A stretch of 64,000 nucleotides of DNA from Eulemur rufifrons (lineage: Eukaryota; Chordata; Mammalia; Primates; Lemuridae): the NCBI RefSeq assembly GCF_041146395.1, contig NC_090989.1, forward strand, positions 172,143,501-172,207,500, given 5' to 3'. Under the pieces are notes generated by a model. It worked only from the letters and a program-made list of their open reading frames with translations, searched no databases and was not told where the DNA came from. Every line of letters starts with the position of its first letter. Positions within the stretch are counted from its first letter, which is position 1. Below are positions 51,816-63,667 of the stretch, one piece after another. Both the position numbers and the translations under genes were made by a program.

Positions 51816-52267
51816 CAGCCTCCAGACAACCGGCCCTTGCTGGCTGCTACATTGCCACCACTATCCTCCGACGTGCACAGAGCCTTTTTACGCTTAAAGC
51901 TTTTCATTATTGTAGCCCAGGCTACAGAACTCTCCTCTCTTTCTATCACTAAAAATTACCTGTACTTTGTCCCATTCCTTTTATAATCCCAGATTTCTGT
52001 TTAGAGGAAATTTACGTGAATGTCTACTGGAGTTTACATATGGACAGGTTACCTGTGGTTTTTAATAAAATGCCATCTTCTGAATACATAAGAATTTTCC
52101 CAAAGGAAGGATTTCAATGATCGGTATTTTAGGCATCCTAATTGACAGATAAAGAGATTTCTGGCTAAAGGATGAGGATAAAACAGAAGCCTTCAGTGAC
52201 CCTCAAATCATATCACACCTTTGCGTAAGGCCAAGGTGGCTAAAGATTGGTATGAAACAGTCCCAAA

Positions 52268-52500
52268 TGAGGATCTAAGCCAAGGTTGGCAAACTATGAC
52301 CCTCAGGTCAGCCCACAACGTGTTTCTGTAGATACAGCTGGATTGGAATGCACCCACACTCATGTGTTTACATATTTTCTATGGCTGTCTTCCCAAAACA
52401 ACAGCAGAGGTGGCTAGTTGGAATAGAGACCGTGTGGCCTGCAAACCCCCAAATATTTACTAACTGGTGCTTTACAGAGAGAACTTGTCAATCCCTGCTA
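52268..52500 (+). mobile_element. hAT-like repeat, near full length
   Basis: 'ggttggcaaactatgaccct', 'ttttctatggctgtcttccc', 'gagaccgtgtggcctgcaaa', 'gcttgtcaat'-type end ('agaacttgtcaatccctgct'). Reverse-oriented relative of 30825-31330. Confidence 0.8.
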
Positions 52501-53847
52501 AATCACAATTCTCACTGTATCTGCATCCTGTTTTAACCAACTGATAGATATAACAGCCACAGATATCATATTTTTATAGTGAAACATAGAAAAAGTACAC
52601 TCTACTAACATGAAAACAAAAGAGTGTAACAAACAAAATGAACAAAAATCTGTAGCTACACAAAAGGATTAGATTAATCCTTGAATATTGACTGACTCTT
52701 ACATATTTATTTCGCCCTATAAGACCCTTCCAAATGCACTTCTGGAACAGATGTGTGAAAAATGAACTGATGTCTAAGTCAACAGCAGGGCAATAAAATA
52801 AACCTGCTTGCTTAAACCTTAGCTTTCTCATTTAATAAAATAACAAAGTATAGTAAAACGGATTTTTGGAAGTGATGATCTTGCTTTAGACATTAAGATT
52901 TTCAATGTCACATTAATGAAACCTCATTTCTATAGAAAATCCATCTTGAACAAAGGCCACTCTGTGTACAAAGTGGGTGAAAAAACATACCTATTAATAT
53001 TTATAAAACAATTTTCACCATCAAAAGCACATTGTTACATGCTTGATAGATTATACAAATGAATTTTCCTTCTGAACAAATATCAAAGAAAGCTGCGGTA
53101 CTTATATGCATAGGGTATTTTTGTTGTTTTGTTTAGTGGTGTGAAATTCTGTGAGCTGCTAATTCAACAATCTCGATGGAGAACATGACTGACAGTTAGA
53201 AGCCTCTGACCCTAGAGTTTTAACAGAAGAATGTGCCACAGAATTAAACAAAAGAAAAATACATTTCAGAGGGGAGACTTACACATAAAAGAAACATAAA
53301 AATAGCAGGAAATAAGACTGTCATAATTAGTTTGAAAAATAATCTGTCTTCAAGCAATGTATTACGTTTGATTTGTGATAAATAACTATAATGTGCTATT
53401 GAAACGTGCCTTGCCAAGATGGCCTTAAAATGCTGATACTTTCAAATTAGTCCCACTTTCCATTAAATATTGACGTTCCAAGAGTGGTATACTTTTTAGA
53501 ACTTTTCTCTAGTTGCTTCGAAAAGAGAAAATAGATACGGGGCATGCAAGGGGTTGGGGGAGGTAGAGAACTGAAAATGTTCTTGAAAATAGAGTCTTGT
53601 GTATAAAGAGAGAAACAGAGAAACACCCACCAACAACATGGGCACTTGCTAACAAGAAGCAACAGGGTGGTTATTTAGGGAAAAGAATCATTAGGAAAAA
53701 AAGGAATTTGATGTGCCAGTTAACTTTGGATCACCCAGCCTTAATTCTTAAGGAATCTTGACCAGATAGTCACTGCTTCAAACTGGGTCTCATACCTTTA
53801 GCTCAATGAATAGATTTGGGCTCCAACTAATAAAGATGGCATCATGC

Positions 53848-54067
53848 AGGAATTCTTAATCTCTGGACTATGGATATGCTGGGTGAGATCATTCTCTGTT
53901 GTCAGGGACTATCCTGTACGATATAGTTTGTTTAGCATCATCTCTCTCCTCTACCCACTAGATGGCAAGTAGCACAACCCCCAAGTTGTAACGACTAGAA
54001 ACGTCCCCAGACATTGCCAGATGGCCCCTGGGGAACAAAATACATGCCCTCACCGTTGACTACCACA
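53848..54067 (-). mobile_element. MER20-like hAT-Charlie MITE, copy 3
   Basis: 'cacatagatg'-type core reads 'cccactagatggcaagtagc', then 'gtccccagacattgccagat' and 'ccctggggaacaaaatac'. About 219 bp, the family length. Confidence 0.8.
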
Positions 54068-54379
54068 TGCCTTAAAGACACCAGAGAAAGAAGTCTGTGT
54101 GCAGACAGCACTGGCTGAAGGTAGGAAGAAATCAAATGTGACATATAACCTCACAATGGCTAGCAAAATGTATGAACAGGTAGGTGGATAAATAATGATA
54201 AAACATTGTTTCTTACTTGGCCACAGGATAAATGAATAGATTTAGCATTGTAGTTGGATAAGCAAGGAAAATATAGTTAATTTCTCTTTGACTATTTAAA
54301 TAGTAGTTTACTTTGGTGTCAATATGGTTGGGTCATTCTGATAGGCATGTTTTTACTCAGGGCCCCTTCTTCCATTGGG

Positions 54380-54620
54380 CAACAGCATAATTCCCATAGT
54401 ATGTGATTCCTGCTCAGTGACTGGCCACAGGCATGCACATGTGACCCAAGCGGGGCCAATCAGAATCGTTTAAAGGAACTCCTGCGGTTGCTGGCAGAGT
54501 GATGAGCACTGGAAGCCATCTTTGTTGGCAGCTGTAGGGAGCTTGGTGAGGAAGAGGCAGGCAGGGCTTGAGGACCAGAGAATTCCTGTTTCTCTTCAGG
54601 CCTTAAAGCCAGTCCATACC
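54380..54620. repeat. Unidentified LTR- or MITE-like segment
   Basis: 'acccaagcggggccaatcag' and 'gccatctttgttggcagctg' recall an old mammalian repeat I cannot name. Confidence 0.3.
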
Positions 54621-55934
54621 TTAGACTTCCCTGTTAGAGGAACAGAATACCCTCCCCACCCTGCCAGGGGCTTTTAACAAAAGCTAAGCTCAGGTAGGCT
54701 TCTGTCACTAGCAACCATGATAATCTTAGCTGAGAGTCACTAAACTATATCACAGTTAGTAGTGTCCACTTGGATTCTTTGAATCAGATGACTAATACAT
54801 TGGGAAAAAAACAGTTCCTCGACTGCAGTTGTTTCACCACATCCAAAATTCCCCATCAATGACTTAGCAGCATGATGTTCCCAAAGCCCTTACTCTTCAT
54901 TCAACCAGGCATCATCTGTTGTGTGTGTATATATACAAACATATAACAAATAACCCGAATTTTAAAAATAATGTTCCACACTGAGCAATGGAAAGCTGAA
55001 GAAATTCTCCTACAGAGAGGCAGTGCAGTGAATACGTAAAAACGTTTGATTTGATGTCAAGCTCCTTAAACTTCTAAATTCAAAGAATAATTATTGAGCC
55101 AAAATTTCAATGTGAAAGTTTTAATGTGAAATGTTCTGCTATTACTGATCTAAACAGAAATAACTGAAATATTCAGATTATAAATATTATCAATACTGCT
55201 AAGATATAAATGACTGCTTTTATTGCTCCTACATAAAGGATTGCTTTAGGGGATTGTGATAATGATGAAGATCAATTTGTACATTTGGCCATTAATCACC
55301 ATTTCCTAATTGGGTTTAATTTGACCACTGCTCGTTAGAGTTATAAACCAACACACTCATTTAATTGCGATTCTAATTCAATTGCTGAACTTTTATGGTA
55401 CAATGAACAAATTAATAACTAAAGATAATTTTGCTCTTAAAAATATCACATAAGACTTATGTTTTAATGAACTGTATAGAAAGAATGTGTTTTATGATGA
55501 TTTCTTCAAAAAAATTCAAGAATTTTCCATTCTCTTAATAATCAAAAAGCAAACTTCAGACTTCATGAGGCTTTGTAAACATCCTCTAAGAAAAGGTCCC
55601 CACAACCCTGCTCCCTGCTGGCAGACCACGGTTTGTGAATGACCACTTCCCAAAGGATTGAATAAAGATAGTATTATAGCCTGTGTAATTACTATGGCGT
55701 ATGATACAAATGAATTTCCTTTTTTAAAAAATATAAAGGAACTAGGCTTCTTATACATGCTAATTTGAAAAGCAATATATGACCTATAAGAACTTTTATG
55801 TTGAACTTCGTTTCCTTCCTTTCTTGGACTTAATTATCAGCCACTCAATGCAGCATGAATTTTGACTAGTATTCCCAAATTGGAGACTACTTCTAGGTCA
55901 CTCTGATAAAAACAAATGAATAGTTGAAAAGGGA
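54621..55934. other. Intronic, no gene seen
   Basis: 55080-55460 is AT-rich unique DNA rich in TAATT/ATTAA motifs. Confidence 0.45.
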
Positions 55935-56165
55935 AAAAGCGGAAAAGGCAGGTGGCTGTGAGTCTGGCATATCAGAATCGACATGCATGCCGGACTCTGG
56001 GGGACATGGGTTCAAATCCCGGCTCCTGTAACTAGCTGCCCATGGGGGAGTCACACTGATTTTTGAATCTTCTATAAAATGGGGTAACAACTCCTAACTC
56101 TGTATGGTTGTGGTAAGAGTGAAAAAGAATGTACATAAATGTTTAGCAAAGTTCCTGGCAGATGA
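55935..56165 (+). repeat. MIR SINE with intact tRNA-like B box
   Basis: 'gccggactctgggggacatg', B box 'gggttcaaatcccgg' (56008-56022), 'cttctataaaatggggtaac', 'gcaaagttcctggcagatga'. A MIR, not a tRNA gene. Confidence 0.9.
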
Positions 56166-56489
56166 GCTCAAGAAAAAGTTTCTTCCCCTTCCCTTCCTCT
56201 CTTTATGAAATTCTGTACTGATCATTTTACAGCTATAGCTTGCAAGTGTTTAAAATATTTATGAATATTTTGCTTGTAAATGACCTAGCACAGATTTTTA
56301 TCTGGTGATCAACTGTGTCAACCATGAAATATGTATTTTCAATGGCTTCCTAAACATGCATTCTTTTCTTATCCTCATCTGAAATCTGCATCATTTCTGG
56401 GCTACTCTTATGCTACTACTGAGAAGAATTTTATTTTATGAAAGTTAGGGATTGGCCTATTTTTGTGTCTCACATTGAAAGCTTAAACA

Positions 56490-56675
56490 TGTACCAGCTT
56501 ACCTTATTTTCACAACCACTCTATGAGACAGGTAACACTTTTACCACTTTATGTGATTTACAACAACAACAATAAAAAAGACCTGAGGGGCTTGGGCAGG
56601 CTCAGTAACTTGCCCAAGTGTGTAGCCAGAACATGGCAGATCCAGAATTTGTACCTAGGCCTCTATGGGTTCCAA
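56490..56675 (-). repeat. MIR SINE
   Basis: 'ttattttcacaaccactcta', 'ctcagtaacttgcccaagtg', 'tttgtacctaggcctctatg'. Confidence 0.85.
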
Positions 56676-57385
56676 GGAAATAATATTGTAGCCTGAGTCT
56701 GACTACAGAATCTCTGAAGTATGCTCAAGAGAAAATATTGTACCATCCACCTTGGTCCACAACTTGGTGTGTTCACACATAATGATTCACCCCATTTCCC
56801 AATTCAATGGCAAATTTCTATTTCCCGACTGCCCCACAACATGCTACCCAAAATGCAAGACGGAAGGAAACATCCTAAAAAAGGCAAGGTTTATGGAGTT
56901 TACATTCTGGTATCACTATCCTACCCATCTGCTATCCCACCCTGTGCCCCATCATATCCCGCTGACCACCACATTCACTAGCTTTTGCTGTGAAATTAAT
57001 AAGAACTGACTGAATACTTGCTGTATGCAAGACAGTGCAATGGTGCTAGGTACTGAGATATGAAGCAGTTATTTACACTCTACAAGTACCTGATGGATAG
57101 GAGAAACCTTTCCCCACCAAATGCTACCTCCTCCTACCTGAAGCAGAAGCTGCTGACCACGTAAGGTGAAAGAGTTCAACTGGGGGCATTTGAGGCTTCA
57201 CGAAGGTGACATAAGTCCAGCATGGGACACAGAGTGAAATTATATACAGACTTAGGAAAACTGAAAAGTTTCAGAAAGTTCCAGGTCCATAACAGCAGGT
57301 ACATTCATTATACTTAAATGCAGTGGCTCCTATTTCCACCCAAATCTTTACCTTAGTAGCAGCATAATGGGCCTGAAAAAGCAAG

Positions 57386-57412
57386 CGTGTGTTGTGTGTG
57401 TGCGCGCATATG
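57386..57412. repeat. (GT)n microsatellite, interrupted
   Basis: GT/GC alternation. Confidence 0.85.
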
Positions 57413-57695
57413 TGATAGTGGGGGGCGGTGGGGTGGACGGAAGAGAAGGGGTGGATGCATGTCTCTAAGTAAAACAAGAAGTAGCTTCCTCTGAGGCTTG
57501 GCATTTGGCTACAAACAAACCTAAGTGCTACAATGTTCAACCGCATCATGGGAGTATTTGAAACTACAGCAGGAATTAAATTACTGAAAGAAATTAATGC
57601 AAAGCTGTTGCTACAGTCTTTTGTGCAGTTTAATTTATAGTTTGCATAAATAATTACAATATATTCATTTGTTTTCTCTCTCTCTTTTTTTTTAC

Positions 57696-57792
57696 CTTGT
57701 CCTTCTGGAGTTTCACCAAAGGGATTCACTTCCACCTGAGTAGCATCAACTTTCGAGAAGAGATTATACAGCTTCTTAATTTGATCTGCAGC
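57696..57792 (-). CDS. SUCLG2: SUCLG2 internal exon (upstream of three): end of ATP-grasp half
   Basis: Read on the minus strand, this 97-bp exon follows an acceptor 'catttag' and ends at a donor 'g|gtaaaa'. It encodes 32 residues starting AADQIKKLYNL and ending NPFGETPEGQ, plus one base of the next codon. It belongs to succinyl-CoA ligase (GDP-forming) beta subunit, which with the SUCLG1 alpha subunit interconverts succinyl-CoA + GDP + Pi and succinate + GTP + CoA in the mitochondrial matrix (TCA cycle). The E-V-N-P-F segment matches the E. coli SucC E-I-N-P segment, whose Asn helps hold Mg2+. The choice of SUCLG2 over the ATP-specific paralogue SUCLA2 rests mainly on the next exon. Compared with human SUCLG2 as I remember it, there are conservative changes near L-F-S-K-V. 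The exon starts in phase 0 and ends with one spare base. Confidence 0.96.
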
Positions 57793-58469
57793 CTAAATGT
57801 GATCAAGTGAAATGGAATTACACCAAAGCAGTACAAGAAAATGTATTTTGCTGGATTAATGAAATTTTAAAAATAGCAAGTTATGTCTTTATTTTCAGTT
57901 AGGTTTTTCTGAAAGGAAAAACAGAAAAACATAATTATTTTAATTTCCACTGCTATTCATTAGAGGGAATTACTCAACTCTCCTCCAGACACCAGAAAAG
58001 AACATTATCAAGAAAACAAAATATTTTCAGTACAGCCTAAAATGCTGTTAATCTTTCTGTAAATTATCATGTCCCTATTAGCAGAGTTATGCTGCAATAT
58101 AAGCTGCAATCATTAATACAAGCAAGCTCCATTTAAGTAAAAGGTAAACACGATTTTGAGAGATTATAATGACTAGGTTTTCCTTATTATGCTGGAATAA
58201 AACGGTTATTATATTCATCAATCCAACCCATAATCTGTGAAACAATTACCAAGCGTCTAATGGAAACTGTTACACGACAGGAAGATGAAAGTTTTTAACA
58301 GTATAGCTACTGAACAGCACAATCCAAACTGAAAATGGTTTGTCCCAAAGGCATTAACCAAAATGGGCAACATCTCCAAGGTTCCCCTCATGTTTTATGC
58401 CTCTGACTTCATTTTTCTCACTCTGCTTCAAATTCACTCATTCATCCAATCTTTGCAACCAACACTTAT

Positions 58470-59120
58470 TCACTGCCTGTGACACAGCAGGCTTGTACCT
58501 TGTGAGCTGGGGCTTGAGATGAGAACATGAATGTGGCATGACCCCCGCCCTGGAAAGCTCACAGTGACAATGAACAGAGCATGTGATGGACACAGCAGGA
58601 CGGTACGATCAGGGCTGAATACTGGGCCTCGGTCTCATTCCTGCCTCCATTTCAATTTCCCAGCCATGGTTTTCCCATTGCCACATTTCACTCAGGGTGC
58701 CAGCCCTGCACTGTCTGCCATCAGATCCACTTTTAGCCATTCCTTATGTCTACTCTGTTTCTCAGGAGAGCTGACTCTTACACGCTGAGATTTCGAGGTT
58801 CCTGCGTCAGCTAGCTTTCAGCAGGGCTCAGCCAATGAGGAGCAATGGTGGGAGACAGAGGTGGGAGGAAGAGAAAAGCCAGGATACTTCTACTCCTCTC
58901 TTTCTGCCTCGGGCTGTGCCGCCTCCTCAGCCTCTAGCTCCTGCTAGGGAAGCTCACCAGGTTCTAGCTTTGGTATCCAAGGTCCAGTAACACCACTGCC
59001 TCACTTTGTTCCTCCGATGGATATGCTCTAGGTTGCCTTTCTGTCCACTCAAAATTCTCAGCTCTTACAGCACCTCCATAACAAATTCCATAAAGTAAAT
59101 CCCCACTGGGGTAATACTGA
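58470..59120. repeat. Old repeat debris, family uncertain
   Basis: 58470-58570 resembles the ancient L2/MIR-class repeat ('ctgtgacacagcaggcttgt', 'cctggaaagctcacagtgac'). 58780-59110 ('tcagccaatgaggagcaatg', 'taacaccactgcctcacttt') recalls an LTR-type repeat I cannot name. Confidence 0.35.
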
Positions 59121-59496
59121 AAGTGGTTCCAGATTTGACTGAAGAACTCCTAAAGACTTAATTCATTCTATCTTAATGTGTTTCATGTATCCTTATAAAC
59201 TTCCTTATGCCTAATTTGAAGCCCAGTGTATATATTAATAAACATACATAATGAGTATGACTAAATATTTTCATTATTAAATATTTTTATACGTAGATAA
59301 TACATGTTACATGGTACAAAATTCTCAAAGTATGCAAGGGTTTCCCCTGATCCTGCTCCTTGGCCACACAGCTTCTCAGCAACAGCTGCCTGATCAGTTT
59401 GTGCTCCATATAAGAGATATTCTCTGCATAAGCACGTATGCATATTCTTCATCTTTTTAAAAAAAAAAAAAAAACTGGGTTCTATACCTTGCTTCT

Positions 59497-59781
59497 TTTT
59501 TTTTTTTTTTTTTTTTTTTTTGAGAAAGTGTCTTGCTCTGTCTCTAGGGCTAGAGTGCAGTGGTGTCATAATAGCTCACTGCAACCTCAAACTCCTGGGC
59601 TGAAGCGATCACTCAACCTCCCAAGTCGCTGGGACCCACCTGGCTAATTTTTCTACTTTTTTGTTGAGTCGGAGTCTCTGTCTTGCTCAGTCTGGTCTCA
59701 AACTCCTGACCTCAAGTGATCCTCCTGCCTCAGCCTCCCAGAGTACTAGGATTACAGGTGTGAGCCACCTCACCGACCAAC
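59497..59781 (-). mobile_element. Alu, older type, reverse
   Basis: Poly(T), 'gggctagagtgcagtggtg', ending 'gagccacctcaccgacc'. No lemur linker insertion. Target duplication 'ctataccttg' at 59482-59491 and 59784-59793. Confidence 0.92.
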
Positions 59782-60226
59782 CCCTATACCTTGTTTCTTG
59801 ACAGATTTTAGAACCTTTTCATCAGCAACACAAATAGAGCAGTCTTATTTTTTTATCTGATTACATAATATCTTATTGTATGGATGCACCAGAAATCATT
59901 TAACCTTTTACTTAAATAATGGCTATTTGGATTACTGCTAACATTTCATATTACCATGCTGCGTTACCTATCACCAATCATGCATGTGATTAAATATTTG
60001 TAGGATAAATTCCCTAGAGGGGAACTAAAAGGGGTATAGGCATTTTAAATATCAAAAGATTCTATTAAATTGCTCTGGGTAGAAGCTATCCCTAATTTCC
60101 ACTCCTGCAATACAGGATCAGAGAGATTATTTTTCCACTCTCAACCATCAGCTATCTTGATCTGTGCATGTGTCTTAGGTAAAACAGAGTTTCTCACGTA
60201 TAGTTTTAATTTGAATCTCCTTTATT

Positions 60227-60568
60227 TTTTTTTTTTTTTTTTTTGGAGACAGAGTCTCGCTTTGTTGCCCAGGCTAGAGTGAGTGCCGTGGCGTCAGCCT
60301 AGCTCACAGCAACCTCAAACTCCTGGACTTAAGTGATCCTACTGCCTCAGCCTCCCAAGTAGCTGGGACTACAGGCATGCGCCACCATGCCCGGCTAATT
60401 TTTTGTATATATATATATTTTAGTTGTCCATATAATTTCTTTCTATTTTTAGTAGAGACAGGGTCTCACTCTTGCTCAGGCTGGTCTTGAACTCCTGACC
60501 TTGAGCGATCCACCCGCCTCGGCCTCCCAGAGTGCTAGGATTACAGGCGTGAGCCACCACGCCCGGCC
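60227..60568 (-). mobile_element. Lemur-type Alu, reverse
   Basis: Linker insertion 'agttgtccatataatttctt' and 'gtgccgtggcgtcagcctag'. Target duplication tgaatctcctttatt at 60212-60226 and 60569-60583. Confidence 0.98.
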
Positions 60569-61079
60569 TGAATCTCCTTTATTATGAATGAGTTTCAGCA
60601 TTATTCTGTAAGCTTAAGATATATCTATTTCATTTTCTGTGAATGTTGCCCATTTTCCTGTTGAGATTTTGATCTTTTTCTTATTTATAGAATTATGTGT
60701 TTTTACATGAAAAAAAATTAACCCTTCACCTCATGTAAATTGCAAATATTTTTCCCCTTTCACATTTATCTTTTGACCATTTTTTTTTTTTTTACACTTT
60801 TGCCACATGGAAATTTCATAACAATAATGTCACTGTTTTCTTTTATGGCTTCTGGCTTTGTGTCAAACTTTTAAAGGCCAGTCTCATTCTGAGAATATTT
60901 TGTAAAATTTTCCCATTATTGTTCCTAGCATGATTTCCTTTATTTAATGTTTAGGTTTTTTTTTAATCCAAACGAAAGCTGAGTTAAAGCGCAAGGCCAA
61001 CAAATACCTCATTGCTGAATAGTTTGTATTTTGGGGGGTTTTCTAGAGCATCAATCTGAACTTGCAAAGGAGCTTCGTG

Positions 61080-61170
61080 AGGGAGGCAGCCTGTTATTCT
61101 GGGCACCGTGACAGCCCCTGCACAGAGTCAACACTTAGTAAATATTGGTTGAATTAATGATTAATTTAAT
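61080..61170 (+). repeat. MIR/L2 tail fragment
   Basis: 'agagtcaacacttagtaaat' followed by 'attggttgaattaatg'. Confidence 0.5.
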
Positions 61171-61244
61171 AATAAGGGTCAAATATGTAGTAGAAATAAC
61201 TTCTGGGTACATATATATGTAAGATCTTATCCTAGCCACTTCAA

Positions 61245-61735
61245 AACATCCTTTTTAAAAAATTGTGGTAAAGTATATATAACATAAAATTACCCACATC
61301 TCAACCATTTTTAATTGTACATACAGTTCAGCAGTGTCAAGTATACTCATGTTGTTATGTGACCAATCTCCAAATTTCTTCATCTTCCCCCAAACTGAAA
61401 CGCTATATTCATTCAACAACTTCCATTCTCCCTTCCCCCCTGCCCCTGGCAACCACCATTCTACTTTCTGTCTCTATGAATTTAACCGTTCTAAGTATCT
61501 CATTCATATATATAATACATATTACGTATGCCAGGTAACTGTGGAATCATATGGTATTTTCCTTTTTGTGACTGGCTTATTTTGCATAGCACAAAGTCCT
61601 CAGGGCTCATCCATACTTCAACATGTGTCAAAAATCTTCCTTTTCAAGGCTAAACAAGCTTCCATTGTAGTATATACCACATTGTGTTTAGCCATTCATC
61701 CATAGATATACACATGGGTTGCTTCAGAACTTCTT
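61245..61735. repeat. L1M 3' UTR
   Basis: 'ttgtggtaaagtatatataa', 'cctggcaaccaccattctac', 'gtctctatgaatttaaccg', 'ttgtgactggcttattttgc', 'agccattcatccatagatat'. An open frame across it is not a gene. Confidence 0.85.
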
Positions 61736-62760
61736 AAGCCTGTATCAAATTAGCTTAGTATCAAGTCTGAATTTTCTGTACACCAATGCCATTATAATTA
61801 GTAATCATACATTATCACAGCATTTTGGGAATGCTTGCTATTTTAATTTTTACTGCTGGGCAAAGGCAGAGTATAAACATTTTTTGAGTGGGCCTGAAGC
61901 ATGATTAGATCTTACAGACATCCCCAAACAGGGCTGGTTCTCCCTTACAGATTTTATAAGGGCAAATGCTTGCAAGATGTCTCATTCCAGAGGCTGCACA
62001 CTAAATGGCTATATGGAGTAGGCAAATGAGATATGTCAGTCTGACCAGGTGTAATCACACGGAATGGTAGGGACTGGGGAAGTTGAGATTAGCTGCCCTG
62101 CTTTGTAAATGGGTTCAAATGTTAAAAATAAACACAAGTCAAAGAGAACACACTCCTGGTCAACTTGCCATCAGTCATTGCTACTTGCCATCTACTTTGT
62201 CAGTTTGTAACACTCTGTCCAAAAAATTTTCCTTTCATTTTACCACCAACTAATGTTATTTTAAGGTTAAGCAATTTAAAAAAATTAAAATTCCTAAAAT
62301 CAGACATATACACAAGAAAAACTGACAAGTTTATAAGTGCCTTTAAAAATGTTCCAATAGGCTAAAAATTTTAAAATGCTTTTCTTGCATTCCAGAAAAT
62401 ATCACCAATATTCACACATGGTTCTCAAATCTAGCCAAAGTATAAGCCACTTCCAGAGGTGTTAGTGGTCTTGCGCTAACTTGGCCCATCAGATGTTTTC
62501 ATCAGCCTAAGTCCTGGAAGCACATGTTGACAATTCATGGCACCTATGTTTTCAGAAATTAATAGTATAGATGATAATTAAGACATACTTGAGAAACTTG
62601 TATTTTAATCATGCAGTAATCCTCCCTTATCCTCAGTTTTGCTTTCTGTGGCTTCAGTTACCCATGGTCAACCCATGGCCCAAAAATATTAAATGGAAAG
62701 GACAAAATTATGGAATACGATCCTTGGATGGAACACAGCATTAAAGTTAGCCATATACAT

Positions 62761-63076
62761 CCAGGCACAGAGGCTCACACCTGTTACATCCCAGCACTTT
62801 GGGAGGCCAGGACAGGAGGATTGCTTGAGGCCAGGGGTTTGAGACCAGTCTGGGCAACATAGCAAGACTCTGTCTCTACAAAATATAAAACAAAAAAAAT
62901 TAGCTAGACATAATGGCATGTGACTGTAGTCCCAGCTAGTCAGGAGGCTGAGGCAAGAGGATCCCTTGAGCCCAGGAGTTCAAAGTTACGGTGAGCTATG
63001 ATAGTGCCACTGTACTCTAGCCTGGGTGACAGAGCAAGACCCTGTCTCTACAAATAAAATAAAATAAAATAAAATA
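62761..63076 (+). mobile_element. AluJ-like dimer inside the Tigger element
   Basis: 'ggctcacacctgttacatcc', 'gagctatgatagtgccactg', tail of (aaaat)n. Inserted after the Tigger. Confidence 0.92.
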
Positions 63077-63082
63077 ACTTGT

Positions 63083-63313
63083 ATGATCACTGAAGGATTA
63101 CAACCTCTGCAGCAACACTTTGAAAGTTATAAAGAAAGAGACAACAATGTTCTTCTGGAAGGTTTCTGCAAAAAGCCTTTAATTATTGAGAATCCTCAGC
63201 CATCAACATTATCTGCTCCTGATATCCAACCATTGACAGTGTCATGGCTTGATGATACAGGATCACCCAAGGTGGACGATCCTCCTCTGGAAGTATCATC
63301 AGAAGGTCAATAG
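63083..63313 (+). pseudogene. Tigger transposase C-terminal remnant
   Basis: An open stretch of 76 codons (start M-I-T-E-G-L-Q-P-L-Q, end L-E-V-S-S-E-G-Q) ending at TAG, just upstream of the 3' non-coding part of the Tigger element. It lacks the DNA-binding and DDE catalytic portions expected of a pogo/Tigger transposase, so it cannot be a working enzyme. The M is not the native start. The reading depends on the position inside the element, not on a motif. Confidence 0.6.
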
Positions 63314-63667
63314 TAGCCTAATGCTACGCCACAGTGCCCACGTCATTCACCTCATGTCATCTCACCATGTAGGTAATGCATCACTTCACATCATCACAAG
63401 AAGAAGGATGAGTACAGTACAATGAAAGATTTTGAAGACACCACATTCACTAAATTTTATTACAATATATTGTTATTGTTCTATTTTATTATTAGTTATT
63501 ATTAATCTCTTACTGTGTCTAATTTATATTAATAAATTAAACTATCACAGGTATGTATATACAGAAAAAAAAAAAACAGGATACATAGGGTTCAGTACTA
63601 TCTGAGGTTCTGGGCATCCACTGGGGGTCTTGGAACATATTCCCTGTGGATAAGGGGAATGACTGTA

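Larger units (their letters stand above)
47987..57695 (-). other. SUCLG2: SUCLG2 intron, complete, 9709 bp
   Basis: GT-AG intron between the first and second visible exons. It holds Tigger2-like, L1 and MIR fragments at 48.6-49.0 kb, an ERV LTR at 50.8-51.6 kb, a MIR at 51.65 kb, a hAT-like repeat at 52.3 kb, a MER20-like element at 53.8 kb and MIRs at 55.9 and 56.5 kb. I recognise nothing coding in the rest, including 49.0-50.7, 52.5-53.8, 54.6-55.9 and 56.7-57.7 kb. It contains no Alu, which is unusual given their density elsewhere in the window. Confidence 0.93.
59255..60960. repeat. Old L1M 3' UTR, split by two Alus
   Basis: Pieces at 59255-59480, 59782-60226 and 60569-60960 are collinear with the L1M 3' UTR: 'gagatattctctgcataagc', 'gataaattccctagagggga', 'cattttcctgttgagatttt', 'tatggcttctggctttgtgt'. 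Confidence 0.8.
62614..63665 (+). mobile_element. Tigger (TcMar-Tigger) element, internally deleted, split by an Alu
   Basis: Left end 'cagtaatcctcccttatcc', right end (reverse complement) 'cagtcattccccttatccac' are matching inverted termini. The right end is followed by TA. Inside: the transposase C-terminal remnant and the long 3' non-coding part ('aagaagaaggatgagtacag', 'tctcttactgtgtctaattt'). I lean to a Tigger4-like subfamily. The middle of the transposase is missing. Confidence 0.85.

Noticed and set aside
56008..56022. tRNA-like B box
   Set aside because: Part of a MIR SINE, which derives from a tRNA. No cloverleaf partner is present.
57271..57735. 154-codon open frame starting M-E-V-N-P-F
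   Set aside because: Its first residues are the end of a SUCLG2 exon; the rest is intron beyond the donor at 57695.
61334..61705. 123-codon open frame
   Set aside because: Lies wholly in an L1 3' UTR.
62689..62919. 76-codon open frame, minus strand
   Set aside because: Antisense Alu sequence.
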